Positions 11,601 through 22,400 of a stretch of DNA of 64,000 nucleotides are shown one piece after another. How positions within the stretch are numbered: position 1 is the first letter of the stretch; each line of letters starts with the position of its first letter. Under the pieces are notes generated by a model that was given only the letters and a program-made list of their open reading frames with translations, did not search any database and was not told where the DNA came from. Source of the DNA: Micractinium sp. NFX-FRZ (lineage: Eukaryota > Chlorophyta > Trebouxiophyceae > Chlorellales > Chlorellaceae); the NCBI GenBank assembly GCA_029339195.1, contig JAPTJF010000327.1:1-64000 (forward strand), read 5' to 3'. A program made the position numbers and the translations under genes.

Positions 11601-14600
11601 ATGGGCCGCGGAAACAGGGGTGGCAGCGGGCGGGGAGGCGGCGGCCGGCGCTGCGCTGGGCAGCGGCCGCCACAGCCCACCGCGCAGCCGCCCAGCGGCG
11701 ATGCACTGCGAGTGGAGCTGCGGGCGGCGCCCGAGTTTTATGCAGCGCTGGCCAAGCGAGGTAGGGGTCCTGTGCAGGCACTGGCTGCGTGCCGCAGCGG
11801 CCACCTGGCGGTCGTGTGGTACTCGGGCGGTGCCCGAGGTGTAGCCAGCAGGCACCGTCGGCAGTTACCCCTTCTGCAGGGCAACACAGTTCCCAGCTGA
11901 GTTTTGATCTGTTGCCACGGGATCTGTTGCCACGGTTTCCAGGAATCCTGAGGGGGATCTGATTCTTGGCCCGTGCCCCTCGCCTGCCCGGCCGCCCCCC
12001 GTGCAGTGTGCCCGGCCGCGGCGGCAGCGGGCAGCAGCACCACCGCCCCCTCACCCCTGGGCACCAGTGTGCTGCAGATGGTGCGTGCACTGCTGCTTAT
12101 CAGCGTGCCTGTTCCTGTGCCCGTGCCTGGGCCAAGCCTCGAGGGCCTGTCGGGGCCTCTGGACACTTCCCGCTGTCTGCGCACCCTTGCACAGTATCCA
12201 CTGCTACACAAGCCGCATGTCTGCTGTGCTGCCTGCTGGCTGTGTTGGTGCATGTGCTGCGCACGTGGGCTGCCTCCCTGCACAGCCGCCTGTAAGCTGC
12301 CAGCCTTGCCTGCGCCCCCGCCTGCCTGCCCGTTTCTTTTTGCAGGCAGAGTGGAAGGACCTGGGCGCTCTGATTGGCTGGTTCCGGTGAGCAAAAGGGG
12401 CGGGCCTATGGGGTTTGAGGCATGGGGATCCGGTTCCGGCAAGCAGGGCAGAGGCATGCTACAGCTTGCGCCGGCAGCTTGCAAAGCAGAGCGAAGGACC
12501 CTGGCGGGTGGCCTGGCGAGGACCAGCTTCCCGGCTCAGCCTTGTGTGCGCCGCCGCCTCCCTGGCAGCAGCGGCAGGGACAGCTGACGCTCCCCCCCGG
12601 TAGCATTCATGCCCTTTGTTACTGCACTCATATCCGTGTGCAGGGACGGCATCGACGCTGACCCTATTGGCGAGCATTTGTTTGCCTTCTTGGATTCCTG
12701 CTTTCTGTCTGAACGATGTGGGGACTGAATGATGTGCTACTATGTTGTGTCTGCGCAGGGACGGCATCGACGCTGACCCTGCTGCTGAGCTGGCCTTCTC
12801 CCCCAAGCTCACCAAGTCGCAGCGAGCCTCGGTGCACGGGTGGGTGGGCGGGTGGGTGGGCATTGGGCAAGTGGGTGGGCACGTTGGTGGGCGCACGCGG
12901 GCACCGTTGTCCTGCCCTGGCGCTGTCTCCTTGCTTCATAACACTGCAGCACCGTCACCGCTGTGGATCTGGGCGGCCCGGGCTCGTGGGTCCGGGCGGC
13001 TGCCATCAACACGCCGGCAGGAGCGGGGCGCCTGCCTTGTGCTGCACCAACGAACCATCAGCCCGGCTTGTTGCGTGTGCAAAACGTGCCCATTCCTCTA
13101 CTTCCACCCACTTGCACCGTGTACCGCTGCAGCACGGCCACTGCTGTGGGGCTGGGCGGCCTGGGCACCGCCAGCCGCGGCGTGGGGGAGGCGCGCTGCG
13201 TGGTGGTGCTGGCCAAGGAGCGTGCGCTGCGGGTGAGGGCGTGCAAAGCATAGCATGGCTGCAGTGTGGCTATGCTTCTCAGCAGCAGGGCAGTCTGTTT
13301 GGACGGCTGTGGTGGTAGGGCCAAGGATGGGGCGCTACGGGCGGGAGCCAGCCAGGCTCTACTTGCGTCTCTTGGAGATTGCGGCGGCAGTGCAAAAAGC
13401 CCTCCTGTCCGTTTTCACTGTGTTCACTGTCCCTTGCCCCACTTTCCTCTCCCTGTGCAGCCCGCCCTGGACGAGAAGCAGGACTTCCAGGCCTTCTGGG
13501 TGTGGCGCTGGGCTGGGCAGCAGGGCCTGCAGGTGGGGCACCGGGGTTTTGTTACTCTGCACTTGTGGGCTGGGCAGCGGGGCCTGCAGGTGTGCCGCTG
13601 TGAGTTTACTTGTTGTTGAATAGGCGTGGTCAGCAGGCGAATCGCAGCAGGCACAGCACGGGGCAGCGGTGGCGACAAGAGCCTCATGCGCACGTGCCTC
13701 GCCTGCTGTGCCTGCTGTGCAGGTCAGCCGTGATGAGGTGGCGGAGATGATCCTGGGAGGCGGCCTGTCTGCAGAGCTTCAGGTGAGGAGGCCAGCCTGG
13801 GGTGCTTGCCCCGCCACACGCTGCTTCCCACGCTCTCTGCGAAAGGAAGAGCCGCTTGCAAGTGGCAGAGCAGTTTCTTGGGCAGAGGGGCCCCACGGTG
13901 CACCCTCCCTTATCTAACGCTTCAGGCTGCGCACCCACTAACCACTGCACCTCCTCAAATCACCCATCCCCCTGCGCCCACCCATCCATTTCCCGTGCAG
14001 GCGATTTGGGACAAGGGGTCGGCGGCCCAGAAGGGCGTGCAGCAGCTGTGCGCCGCCATTGCGGCGGGAGACGAGGCGGCGGCGGCGGCGGTGCTGGAGC
14101 AGCAGCCAGCCCTGCTGGCAGAGCAAGTGATTGATGTGGAGACAGGTAAGGCCATGCTGCTTCATCTGTCTACTGAATTGATGAGCGTGTTCATAGGAGA
14201 GCAGCAGCTGGGTCTGCTGGTGCTCCAAGGTGTTTGATTTGCATTTGGGCCTCACCGCCACCCTCCGCCGGGATCACCCTCCGCCACGGGAGCGGTGCCG
14301 CAGGTGTGGTGCCGCAGGTGCGGTGCCGCAGGTGCGGTGCCGCAGGTGTGGTGCCGCAGGTGTGGTGCCGCAGCCTAGGCCTACCACCACCTTGCACCTG
14401 CCTGTCCCCACACTGGTAGCCGCCCCAGCCCTCCTCGCCCTCGTTGTTTTTGTTACTCCGTAGGGATGGCGCCACTGCCGATGCCTAGATCCTGGGAAAC
14501 CACTTGCCTGTCCCACCACCGATTCCCACCCCTCCCCTCCTCAATTTCCATTCAATTCGTCATTGCGCAGGGGTGGCGCCGCTGCACCTGGCTGCCGAGC

Positions 14601-17600
14601 GGGGGCAGGCCCCTCTGCTGGAGCTGCTGCTGGCAAAGGGGGCCGCCCTGGATGGCGTGGACGGCCACGGCTGGACCGCCCTGCAGGCAAGTATCCTCGA
14701 AATGTTTGCGTGTGTGTGTGTGGTTGGCACGCTGGGGCGGCCACGGCCGGACCACCCTGCAGGCAAGCTTTTGTTTTGTGTGTATGAGTGCGGGTGCAAG
14801 CATGTTGGCCACCGGGCAGCGCTGCAGGCAAGCTTGTCCCCTGCTGTGTACGTCCACGCTGACCAGGCGACGCACCCCTGTTGCGTGACCCCTGACTGCA
14901 TCCTTAATCTCCCTCCCTCCCTCCCTCCCTCCCTCTCCGCAGGTTGCCCGCAAGTATGAGCAGAGCGACGCCGAGGGGGTGCTGCTGCGGGCGGGAGCAC
15001 ATGACCCAGGTAGGCAGCACACCTGCAGCCGCCTGCAGCCTGCGTCCCAACTGACCTCCTCCCCCAACCCTGTCGATGCTCAGTAGCGGGCTCTCCGCAA
15101 ATCGCGTGCCAGCACGCCCGCCTGCCGCTCCCACCCCCACCTGCTGCTTCAATGGCAACATCAATCCAGAGCCTGGCACAAGCCCTGCCCCCTGTTTGCA
15201 TCAGCCAACATGAGCCCTGCTCCCCCTGTGCCGGCACTGCCCGCAGACAAGGGCAAGTCGATCCTGGAGAAGGAGGTGCGGCTGCACGCCGAGGCCGATG
15301 CGGCCGCTCCCCAGGCCAACGGCAGCAGCAAGGCGGCGGCGGCGGCGCCGGCGGCCAGCAGGGGGGCGCCGCGTGCGGCTGGGGGCGGCGCTGCCAGCGA
15401 GGCGGGGTCGCAGGAGGTGCAGGATGCGGGCGACTCGGTGGCCTCTGGTGAGTGTGTTCTTTGTTGTATGAGGTACACAACATCATACATTTTTGTTATG
15501 TATCTGAAATGGGCGCCCACCAGGCGCAGGATGCCGGCGACTTGGTGGCGTCTGGTAGGCGGGCAGGCTGGGGCACACAACCTTGAGCCGGGGTTGTAAG
15601 CAAGCGGTGGGTGAATCGAGAGGTTCAGGCATGCCTTGTTCCAGTGGCCTGTGCTGCAGCAAATCAACATATGTATGCTGTTGCGTCCCTGCTCTCCCTG
15701 CTTCACCCGTGTGCTGGTTGCCGCCCCAACCCGTGGCACTGTGGTTGAAGCAGCATGTACTGCTGCGCAGGCCACTCACGCTTCCCATCCCACCCCACAC
15801 CCCACTCCTCTTTGGTCCACACCCTGCAGTGTGCGGTACCGAACGGGACAACCTGGCAGCGGAGGTGGGCAGCAACGCAGAGGACTACGTGGATACCCAC
15901 TACCAGGCAGCTTCCACCGCTGGTGCGTGGTGGTGGGTAGCACAAAGGCAATACGGTGGTCGTAATACGCAGGCGCGACTGTACACGCCAGGAAGCCTTC
16001 CGCAGCTGTTCCTGTGCTGTGCTGAGCTGACCTGTGCTGTGCTGTGTGTGCGTTGCTCAGTGCACACTGCTTGGCAGCAGCGCGGCCGGCGTGGCTGTGC
16101 ATGCTGCCGCTCGCCCTACCCGGCCCCAGCTCTGTGGAGCCTGCCCTGCCCCCATCCTTCATAACACAGCATTCCTGCCCCTGCCCCTGCCCTGCCCTGC
16201 AGCCTTCTCCCCCAAGCTGGCAGTTGAGGAGGAGGCGGAGGAGGAGGAGGAGGATGACGTGGCGGCTGCTGACTCAGCACGGGCACAGGAAGAGGCGGCT
16301 GATCTTGCTGCCAAGGCCGCAGCCGAGGCACAGGCGGCGGCTGCCGAGGCGGAGGCGGAGGAGGCGGCCGTGGCAGCTGCGGCTGCCAAGGCCGCAACAG
16401 AGGCAGCGGCGGCTGCTGCTGCCGAGATGGAGGCGGAGGCTGCTGCTGTTGAGGCAGCGGCAGAGGCAGAGGCAGGGGAGGAGATGGAGGAGGCAGATGA
16501 CGAAGATGAAGATGAGCTTGAGATGACGTTCAGCGCGTGCGAAGCCTTTGAGAAGGCCGTGGCAGCGGCGCAGGCGGCGCAGGCGGCGGCCGAGGCGGCC
16601 GAGGCGATGCCCGGGGCAGAGGCGGCTGAGCGGGCGGTCGCTTTCCGGAGGGAGGAGGATGCCGCGGTGGCGGCGGCGGCGGCGGCTGCCGTGGTGGCGG
16701 GCGACGCTCTGGAAGAGGTCTTCGAGTCCCACGCCCTGCAGCAGCAGCAGCAGCTGCCCGGCCAGCTGGAGGGTGCATCCTCTTCAGTGGCCTCTGTGGC
16801 TGGCAGCGACATCACCGCACGCCACCTGGCGGATGTCTCTGACGTCGGCTCGGAGCGCCTGTCCACCGCAGGTGGGCACTGCTTTGTTGTTATTATGGAG
16901 TGTAGTGGCGTTTGCTGCGGGGTTGGATGTGGGAGGATTGGTGGCCGCTGCTTGCGTGCTGTGCCTCTCGCTCCTCCTGCCTGCCTGCCCGCACGCAGCC
17001 CAGCTGACCGATCCGCGTGCCCGCTCCTCTCCCTGTTATGCCGCGCGTGCAGGCTCCTCTCTGTCCACTGCCGCCATGGCGCCAGCACAGAGCCCTTTCG
17101 CCAGCTCAGCAGCCGACGGGGAGCAGCAGGAGCAGGAGGCGGCGCCCGCTGCGCAGGCGGCGGCAGCCGCTGCAGCCGCCGCGGTCTTGGCCACTGGCGG
17201 TGCCGCCGCGGCTGCCGGCGCTGCGCCGGTGGCGGAGGAGGTGCAGCCGCAGCCTGCGGACGGGCAGAGCGCACAGGTGGCTGCAGCCGCTGCTGCTGAG
17301 GACATCAAGGCTCTGGCCGCCTCTGCGGCAGAGCACACAGTCGGCGCCGCCAAGGGCACTGCCGCAGGTGCGAGGCAATGCTTGTGCCTGTATGCCTCGA
17401 GGTGGCAGCTGGCTTGGGTGGCTGGCAAGTAGCTGCGCGGGCCCCAACAGGGCAGAGCCGGTGTTCTTTGCAGAGGCCTCAGGCTGGCATGGCTGCTATG
17501 TATGCTGTGACTGGGTATGGCTGTCATGCTGCTGCGAGGCGGGGCGCCTCCCTGTCGTTCCACTTCCAGGAACCGCACACCTCACGCTTGCATGGTTTGT

Positions 17601-18107
17601 CAGCTGCCGCTGTGTGCACCAGGTTCGCCCAGTCCCTCACCTTGCCTCACCCCGTCCCCTGCACCCCCTGCCACCTGTGCAGCTGCCAGCAAGGCTGCCA
17701 GCGTGGCACGTGCTGAGCTGGACGCGCGGGCGCCCGAGTGGGGGCAGTGGCTGGAGGGCAAGGCCCCCGAGTGGAAGCGCTGGGCACAGGAGCACCCCGG
17801 CAGGTGGGGCACTGCTTTTACTTTGTAGAATGAATTGCATTTATTGGCACTGACCTGCTGTTGGGCGCAATGGGCAGGAGGGCGGGCCTTGCGGGGCAGC
17901 AGCCGTGTGCAGGGCAGCAGACGGGCAGGGCAGCCTGCAGGAGGCAGGAAGGGGCTCTGCTGACAGCGCCACTGGCCCTTAAATGACCGCCGTACTCCTC
18001 CCCCGCCCCTCCATGTCCCTCCTCCCCCTGCACGCAGCATTGTGGCTGGCGCGGGCGTTGCCGCTGCCGCCATTGCTGCCCTGCTGCTGGCCTCCCGCCG
18101 GCGGTAA
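11601..18107 (+). CDS. R3H domain + ankyrin repeat protein with acidic Ala-rich middle and C-terminal membrane anchor
   Basis: Fifteen phase-consistent exons give about 768 aa: 11601-11760, 12350-12386, 12759-12839, 13133-13232, 13461-13532, 13723-13782, 14001-14145, 14571-14686, 14943-15009, 15247-15447, 15830-15922, 16203-16871, 17053-17367, 17683-17803 and 18038-18107. Residues about 55-125 form an R3H domain (FSPKLTKSQRASVHG holds the R-x3-H motif, then GLGTASRGVGEARCVVVL), predicted to bind single-stranded nucleic acid. Residues about 180-275 hold ankyrin repeats (VAPLHLAAERGQAPLLELLL). Residues about 378-600 are an acidic Ala/Glu-rich, probably helical region. The C-terminus IVAGAGVAAAAIAALLLA plus SRRR is a tail-anchor-like membrane segment with a basic end. 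R3H plus ankyrin is known from plant DExH helicases and YTHDC2, but no helicase is present here. Exon 8 uses a GC donor (GCAAGT). The model could in principle be two genes, though phases and the absence of internal starts and stops favour one. Confidence 0.75.
12641..12700 (+). repeat. Copy of exon 3 acceptor end in intron 2 of the R3H gene
   Basis: GTGTGCAG followed by GGACGGCATCGACGCTGACC at 12644 duplicates the real exon 3 start at 12759 almost perfectly for about 23 bp, including the AG acceptor, 115 bp upstream. Confidence 0.85.
12940..13132 (+). repeat. Copy of exon 4 acceptor end, 183 nt upstream and in frame
   Basis: CTGCAG then CACCGTCACCGCTGTGG at 12950 resembles the real exon 4 start CACGGCCACTGCTGTGG at 13133. 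The spacing of 183 nt is a multiple of three and the frame between the two acceptors has no stop, so use of the upstream acceptor would insert 61 residues next to the R3H domain. Confidence 0.8.
13508..13620 (+). repeat. Copy of exon 5 donor end, 57 nt downstream and in frame
   Basis: GGCTGGGCAGCAGGGCCTGC at 13511 recurs as GGCTGGGCAGCGGGGCCTGC at 13568, each followed by AGGTG. The two donors are 57 nt apart and the frame between them is open. Confidence 0.85.
14295..14373 (+). repeat. 14-bp tandem repeat with a CAG|GTG core in intron 7 of the R3H gene
   Basis: Almost six units of GTGCCGCAGGTGTG or GTGCCGCAGGTGCG stand in tandem. Each unit contains a splice-site-like CAG/GTG junction. It lies within the intron between exons 7 and 8. 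Confidence 0.9.
14663..14834 (+). repeat. Three donor-side copies ending in the GC donor CTGCAG|GCAAG
   Basis: The real exon 8 end (GGCCACGGCTGGACCGCC then CTGCAG|GCAAGT) is followed by copies at about 14738-14769 and 14804-14834 that both end CTGCAGGCAAGCTT. All three carry a GC rather than GT donor, so the duplicated block includes the unusual splice site. Confidence 0.85.
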
Positions 18108-19488
18108 GCCGCGGCGCCGACGCCAGCCAGGCAGTGGCGCAGGTTACAAAACCTCGGTGCACAGCCAACACCCTGACGGTGGCCAGGCTGGCAAGGCCAG
18201 GCCACCCGGTGCTTTCAAAGAAGGCCGCAGCCTTCTTTGGTCCCCGGGCCGGCCATGCTGGTTCCAGCGCGTGGCGGTGGATTGGATGGACTCGAGCGGC
18301 CGGCAGCCGAGCAGAGGATTCAAAAAGTGGGCGTTTACCAACAGTGCACGGGCCGCGCCATGCGCCCCCCCCCCTGGTGACGCCCTCCTTGTGTCCTGTG
18401 ACCGCTCTCTTTTGCTGCGCATCTCCATTCGTATTGCATTCCAAATGTCGCACACTCCTGTATCCTGCCTCTCTGCCCCGCCGCGCCCGCGCTGCCTCCC
18501 TGCCCCGCCGGCCCTGCTGCCACCTCGTCTGCTCGGCATGTGGCACAGGCCAATGGTGCGCATTGCTGTGGGAGGAGCCCCAAGTGAAGCACCCTTGCAA
18601 GCCCGTGACTCTCCCATCTGCATGTTGTCGATTTGTAACTTCCGTTGAACAAGTGGACGCAGAGCGTATGAAAGGCGGTGTGGGGTGGCGGCTGGGCACA
18701 TCGCCACGTCAGCTTTTGAGTAAAGGCGGCAAAGGGGTGAAGGGGGTTGTTTTGCCTGCAGGCTATGGGGCATCGGCTTGGCATCTCAGCACGGCTTTCA
18801 GACCACAATACCACGATTAGAGTCTCACGGTCGCTCTGCACCGTGGCTGATGTTGTTGTTACATGTGCACAGAGGTTTGCATGCATGCAGCGGCAGCATT
18901 GGCTGGCATAGGGGGTATCTGGAGTGGCAGGCGCACGCGAGTGCATGTGGTGGCGGTTCTAGTTGTGCAAGGGTCTCTTGGGAAAGCAACGGGCACTCAA
19001 CCAAATACAGGCAGCGGTAGACAAGGGGCAGTCAACAGGGCGCAGGGAGAAAGGAGGGACGAAGAACCAGAGGAGCAGGGACAGGGGAGAGGGTGGGCTG
19101 GAAGCGTGGTGTATGAAAAATGGGACGAAAGCGCGCCCTGGTGCTTGGCGTACGGGCAAAATGTGTGGGTTGGGTTGGGGGTTTAGAAAGCAGTACATAG
19201 TCAGAGGGCGGGCGTGTGGGAGGGGCGTACCGCCCCTCCTCGCTCACAGGCAGGCGGCACCGCCTGGCGTGCTGCGGAATGCCGGCGGGAAAGGGCAACT
19301 GGTGGCACAGTAGGGATGCAGGTACAGGGCGTGATGTGCTGCCACTTTCCACGACGATTTGGGATTGTACACAGAGGACCCACCCTTGCCGCCCCCAGGC
19401 CTCGACTGGCTGGCTGAACCACATAGAGGCAGGAAGGGGGCATCCAGGGGGGGCACAAAAGGCAGCACGCAGTGGCGGACCTGCGCCA
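18108..19488. other. Intergenic between two converging genes
   Basis: About 1.4 kb between the stops of the R3H gene and the WD40 gene. It should hold both 3' UTRs. A TGTAA motif lies at 18634-18638. I see no supported gene; open frames here lack splice logic or recognisable protein sequence. Confidence 0.5.
18634..18638 (+). terminator. TGTAA poly(A) signal candidate for the R3H gene
   Basis: TGTAA about 530 bp after the stop codon; placed by motif and position only. Confidence 0.35.
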
Positions 19489-22400
19489 TCACAGGAGGTC
19501 CCCCCATAGCCGCTGGTCGCGGTGCCGGTCGAACTGCAGCACGCTGCTGTAGTGCACATCTGCAGGGGAAGGGGGGCATCGAATTGCGGCAGGGCGGGGT
19601 GTGAGGGCTCTGCGGTGCAGGGGGGACGTTTGAGTGGTTCGCTGCACGCATGTACTGCAGCGTGTGTGGGAACAGTGCCTGGTCACGCACAGGCAGTGGC
19701 TGGACGCGCACAGGCGGTCTCCACTCCAAGCTCTGCACCACCCGGCCGCACCCCACACATTAGATTCTGCTCCTTCCCGCCCCACCTGAGATGGAGACGT
19801 ACAGGCGGTCCCCCTCCGGCGTAAAAGTGATGCCCGCCAGCTCGCCAAACAAGTCGATGACCTGGCTCTGCCCGTAACTGCACATGGGAGGAAGGGGCCG
19901 TGAACACCGGGATGCGTTAACGTGAGGACGGCACCTACCCAGGCAGCCGCGTGGCACAGCGTCACCTCATCCGCCGCTGCCACTTGCTGGGCCTGGCCCC
20001 CGCTGCTGCATCGAATACACGCTGCATCGAAACAACCTGCCGCTGCTCATAGTGCTACACGCCCCGCGGGTGCAGCACGTTTGCATTTGCTGCACGCTGG
20101 TGACAGGACTACAACCCACCAGGCCCCACCTACCCCGCGGCTGCGTCGTATATCGTCACGTAGTCTGCGGGCTCCGCCGCCGCCAGGAAGCGGCCGTCGG
20201 GGCTGCACGCAGGCCGGACGGGGGTGGGGGAAGGAGGGTCGATGCTTGAAGGTTGTATTTGAGGGTGGAACAACCCACACCAGTCCTGCCCCCTGGAACC
20301 ACGGTTCCCTGGGATGCAACCGACACACTACAAAAGGGAGCGCCCAGGGTGGCAAGGGGCCGTGCCGCCCCTCGTGCCAGCAGGGGGCATTGGGGGGGTG
20401 ACTCGGGATCTGATAAATGGGTGCACAGCCAGTCACCGGGCGTGCGCCTCTGCCCCCCGCCTGCTCTCCCTCTGCCCCCTGCCTCCTCTCCCTGACCATG
20501 CCTCTGCACCTTTCCTTCTCTCCCAGACCCCACCTCTGGCCCGCGCTTTCTTCCCCTGATCACAGCACTACCCCCTGCCTCCTCTCCCTGACCACACCTC
20601 TGGCCCGTGCTCTCATCCCCTGACAACCTGAACCTCCGCCCCCCTCACCTGAACCTCAGGCTGCGGATGGCGCCTATGTGCGCCTTCAGCAGCGCAAAGC
20701 TGGTGGCCGGGTAGCGCAGGTCCCACAGCCGGGTGGTCATGTCCTGCAGGGCAGGGCAGTACACGTGTGTGGCAGGCGGTACATTGAAGGACATACAATG
20801 CACAATCAGGCAGTGCACAGTTGTGCGGCTGGGTTGCGCCGGCCTGGCGGGCGGGCCGTCATGCCCTGCCGCAGCGCAGCAGTGGAGGTACGGTTGCAGC
20901 ACAGCAGCACGACAGCCAGAGCAACCTGCCTCTTGCCCCACAAATGCTTACAGCCCCTCACAACTCCCCTCCACCACCACCACCACCAAAGCAACCTATT
21001 ACAACCATCCCCCCACTCACCTGGTTGCCAGTGGCCACCACGTGCCCATCTGGGTGCCACGCCGCTGCAAAGCTGTAGTCAAGGTGCCCCTTCAGCTTCG
21101 CCACCTGGCGCCCGCTGGACGCCTCGTACACGTGGGCCGCAGGGTCGTCGCCGACCGTGAGCAGCAGGCGGCTGGTGCCGGGCTGTACTGCTGTGTAGTT
21201 GACAGCCCAGGGCAGGCGGTACTGGCTGCGGGCAGCAGAAAGATAAGGACACGGAGCGAGGGAGGGGGATGGTGAGCAGCAGGCGGCTTGTACCGGGCTG
21301 TACTGCCGTGCAGTTGACGGCCCAGGGCAGGCGGTACTGGCTGCGGGAGGCGGGGGAGGTAGCGAGGGGGAGGAGCGGGGGAGGGAGGGGCAGAATGGGT
21401 GGTGGGGTGGGTGGGGGGGGGGCTAGGGGAAGGCGTGGGGTATTGAGGGGCAGAACTGACTGCAGCAAGCAGCATACATGACATGGCAGGCACCCACCTG
21501 ACCAGCTGGAAGGTCTCGGCATCAAAGGCGCGCACCGTGTCGTCGTTGTTGCTGCACAGCAGGCGCACCTGCACACGCATGGAGGGCAGAGCACATGTGC
21601 TGTACATCTACACGAATCTGCAAAACCAACCAGTGCAGTGCCAGGCAGGCGCCAGGCAGGGCGAGCGGCAAATTGGCACGGCAGGCGGGGCCCAGGGGCA
21701 CCCATGCTTTGCATGCCCCCTGGAGCCGCCCTACGGTCCCAACTACCCCATGGGAACAAGAGAGCGCAAAAGAAGCAAGCGCACCTGCCCTTCCGGCGCC
21801 CGGAAGATCTCTATCGCATTGGTGATCCCGTTGTCGCTCGTCGTCACCCGCATGCTGCACGCAAACTGGCCCTCCCCGCCCACGCGCTGCGCCACCAGCT
21901 CCCCACCAAAGCCGCCGCCTGCCACCAGGCCCTCCCTGCACAGATTGAGCGCGGGACGCATGGACAGCAAGTTGTTGGGACAAGTTGAAATACACAGCTG
22001 CAAGCAGGGCTGCGCCACCAGCTCCCCGCCAAGAGCTGCCGCCTGCCACCAGGCCCTCCCTGCACGGGATGCGCGTGGGATACACGTGGGCGAAAAGGTA
22101 AGAGCAGTAGACAACTGCAAGCAGGGCTGTGCGACCAGCTCGCCGCTTTCTTGTACACCGCCGCCTGCCACTACCGTGACAGCGGTAGCGGTGGACAGAA
22201 GGGGATGTTGGGAGTGCTTGCAGCAAGGGCAGGGTAGGGATGCATACACATGTGCGTGCTCTCATGTGTGCATGGCAGAGCTCATGCCAAGGCAGAGGGA
22301 GTGCACAAGGTAGGGGGCGTGCCCAAGGTGGGGGGCGGCACGTTGAGATACACGCACACTACGCCCACCCAGCCCACCCGCCGCCCCGCCCACCCTGCAC

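Noticed and set aside
14295..14373. CRISPR array
   Set aside because: The unit is 14 bp with no spacers; it is a simple tandem repeat in an intron.
16159..17274. 371-codon minus-strand frame rich in Ala and Ser
   Set aside because: Antisense shadow of the acidic Ala-rich exons of the R3H-ankyrin gene.
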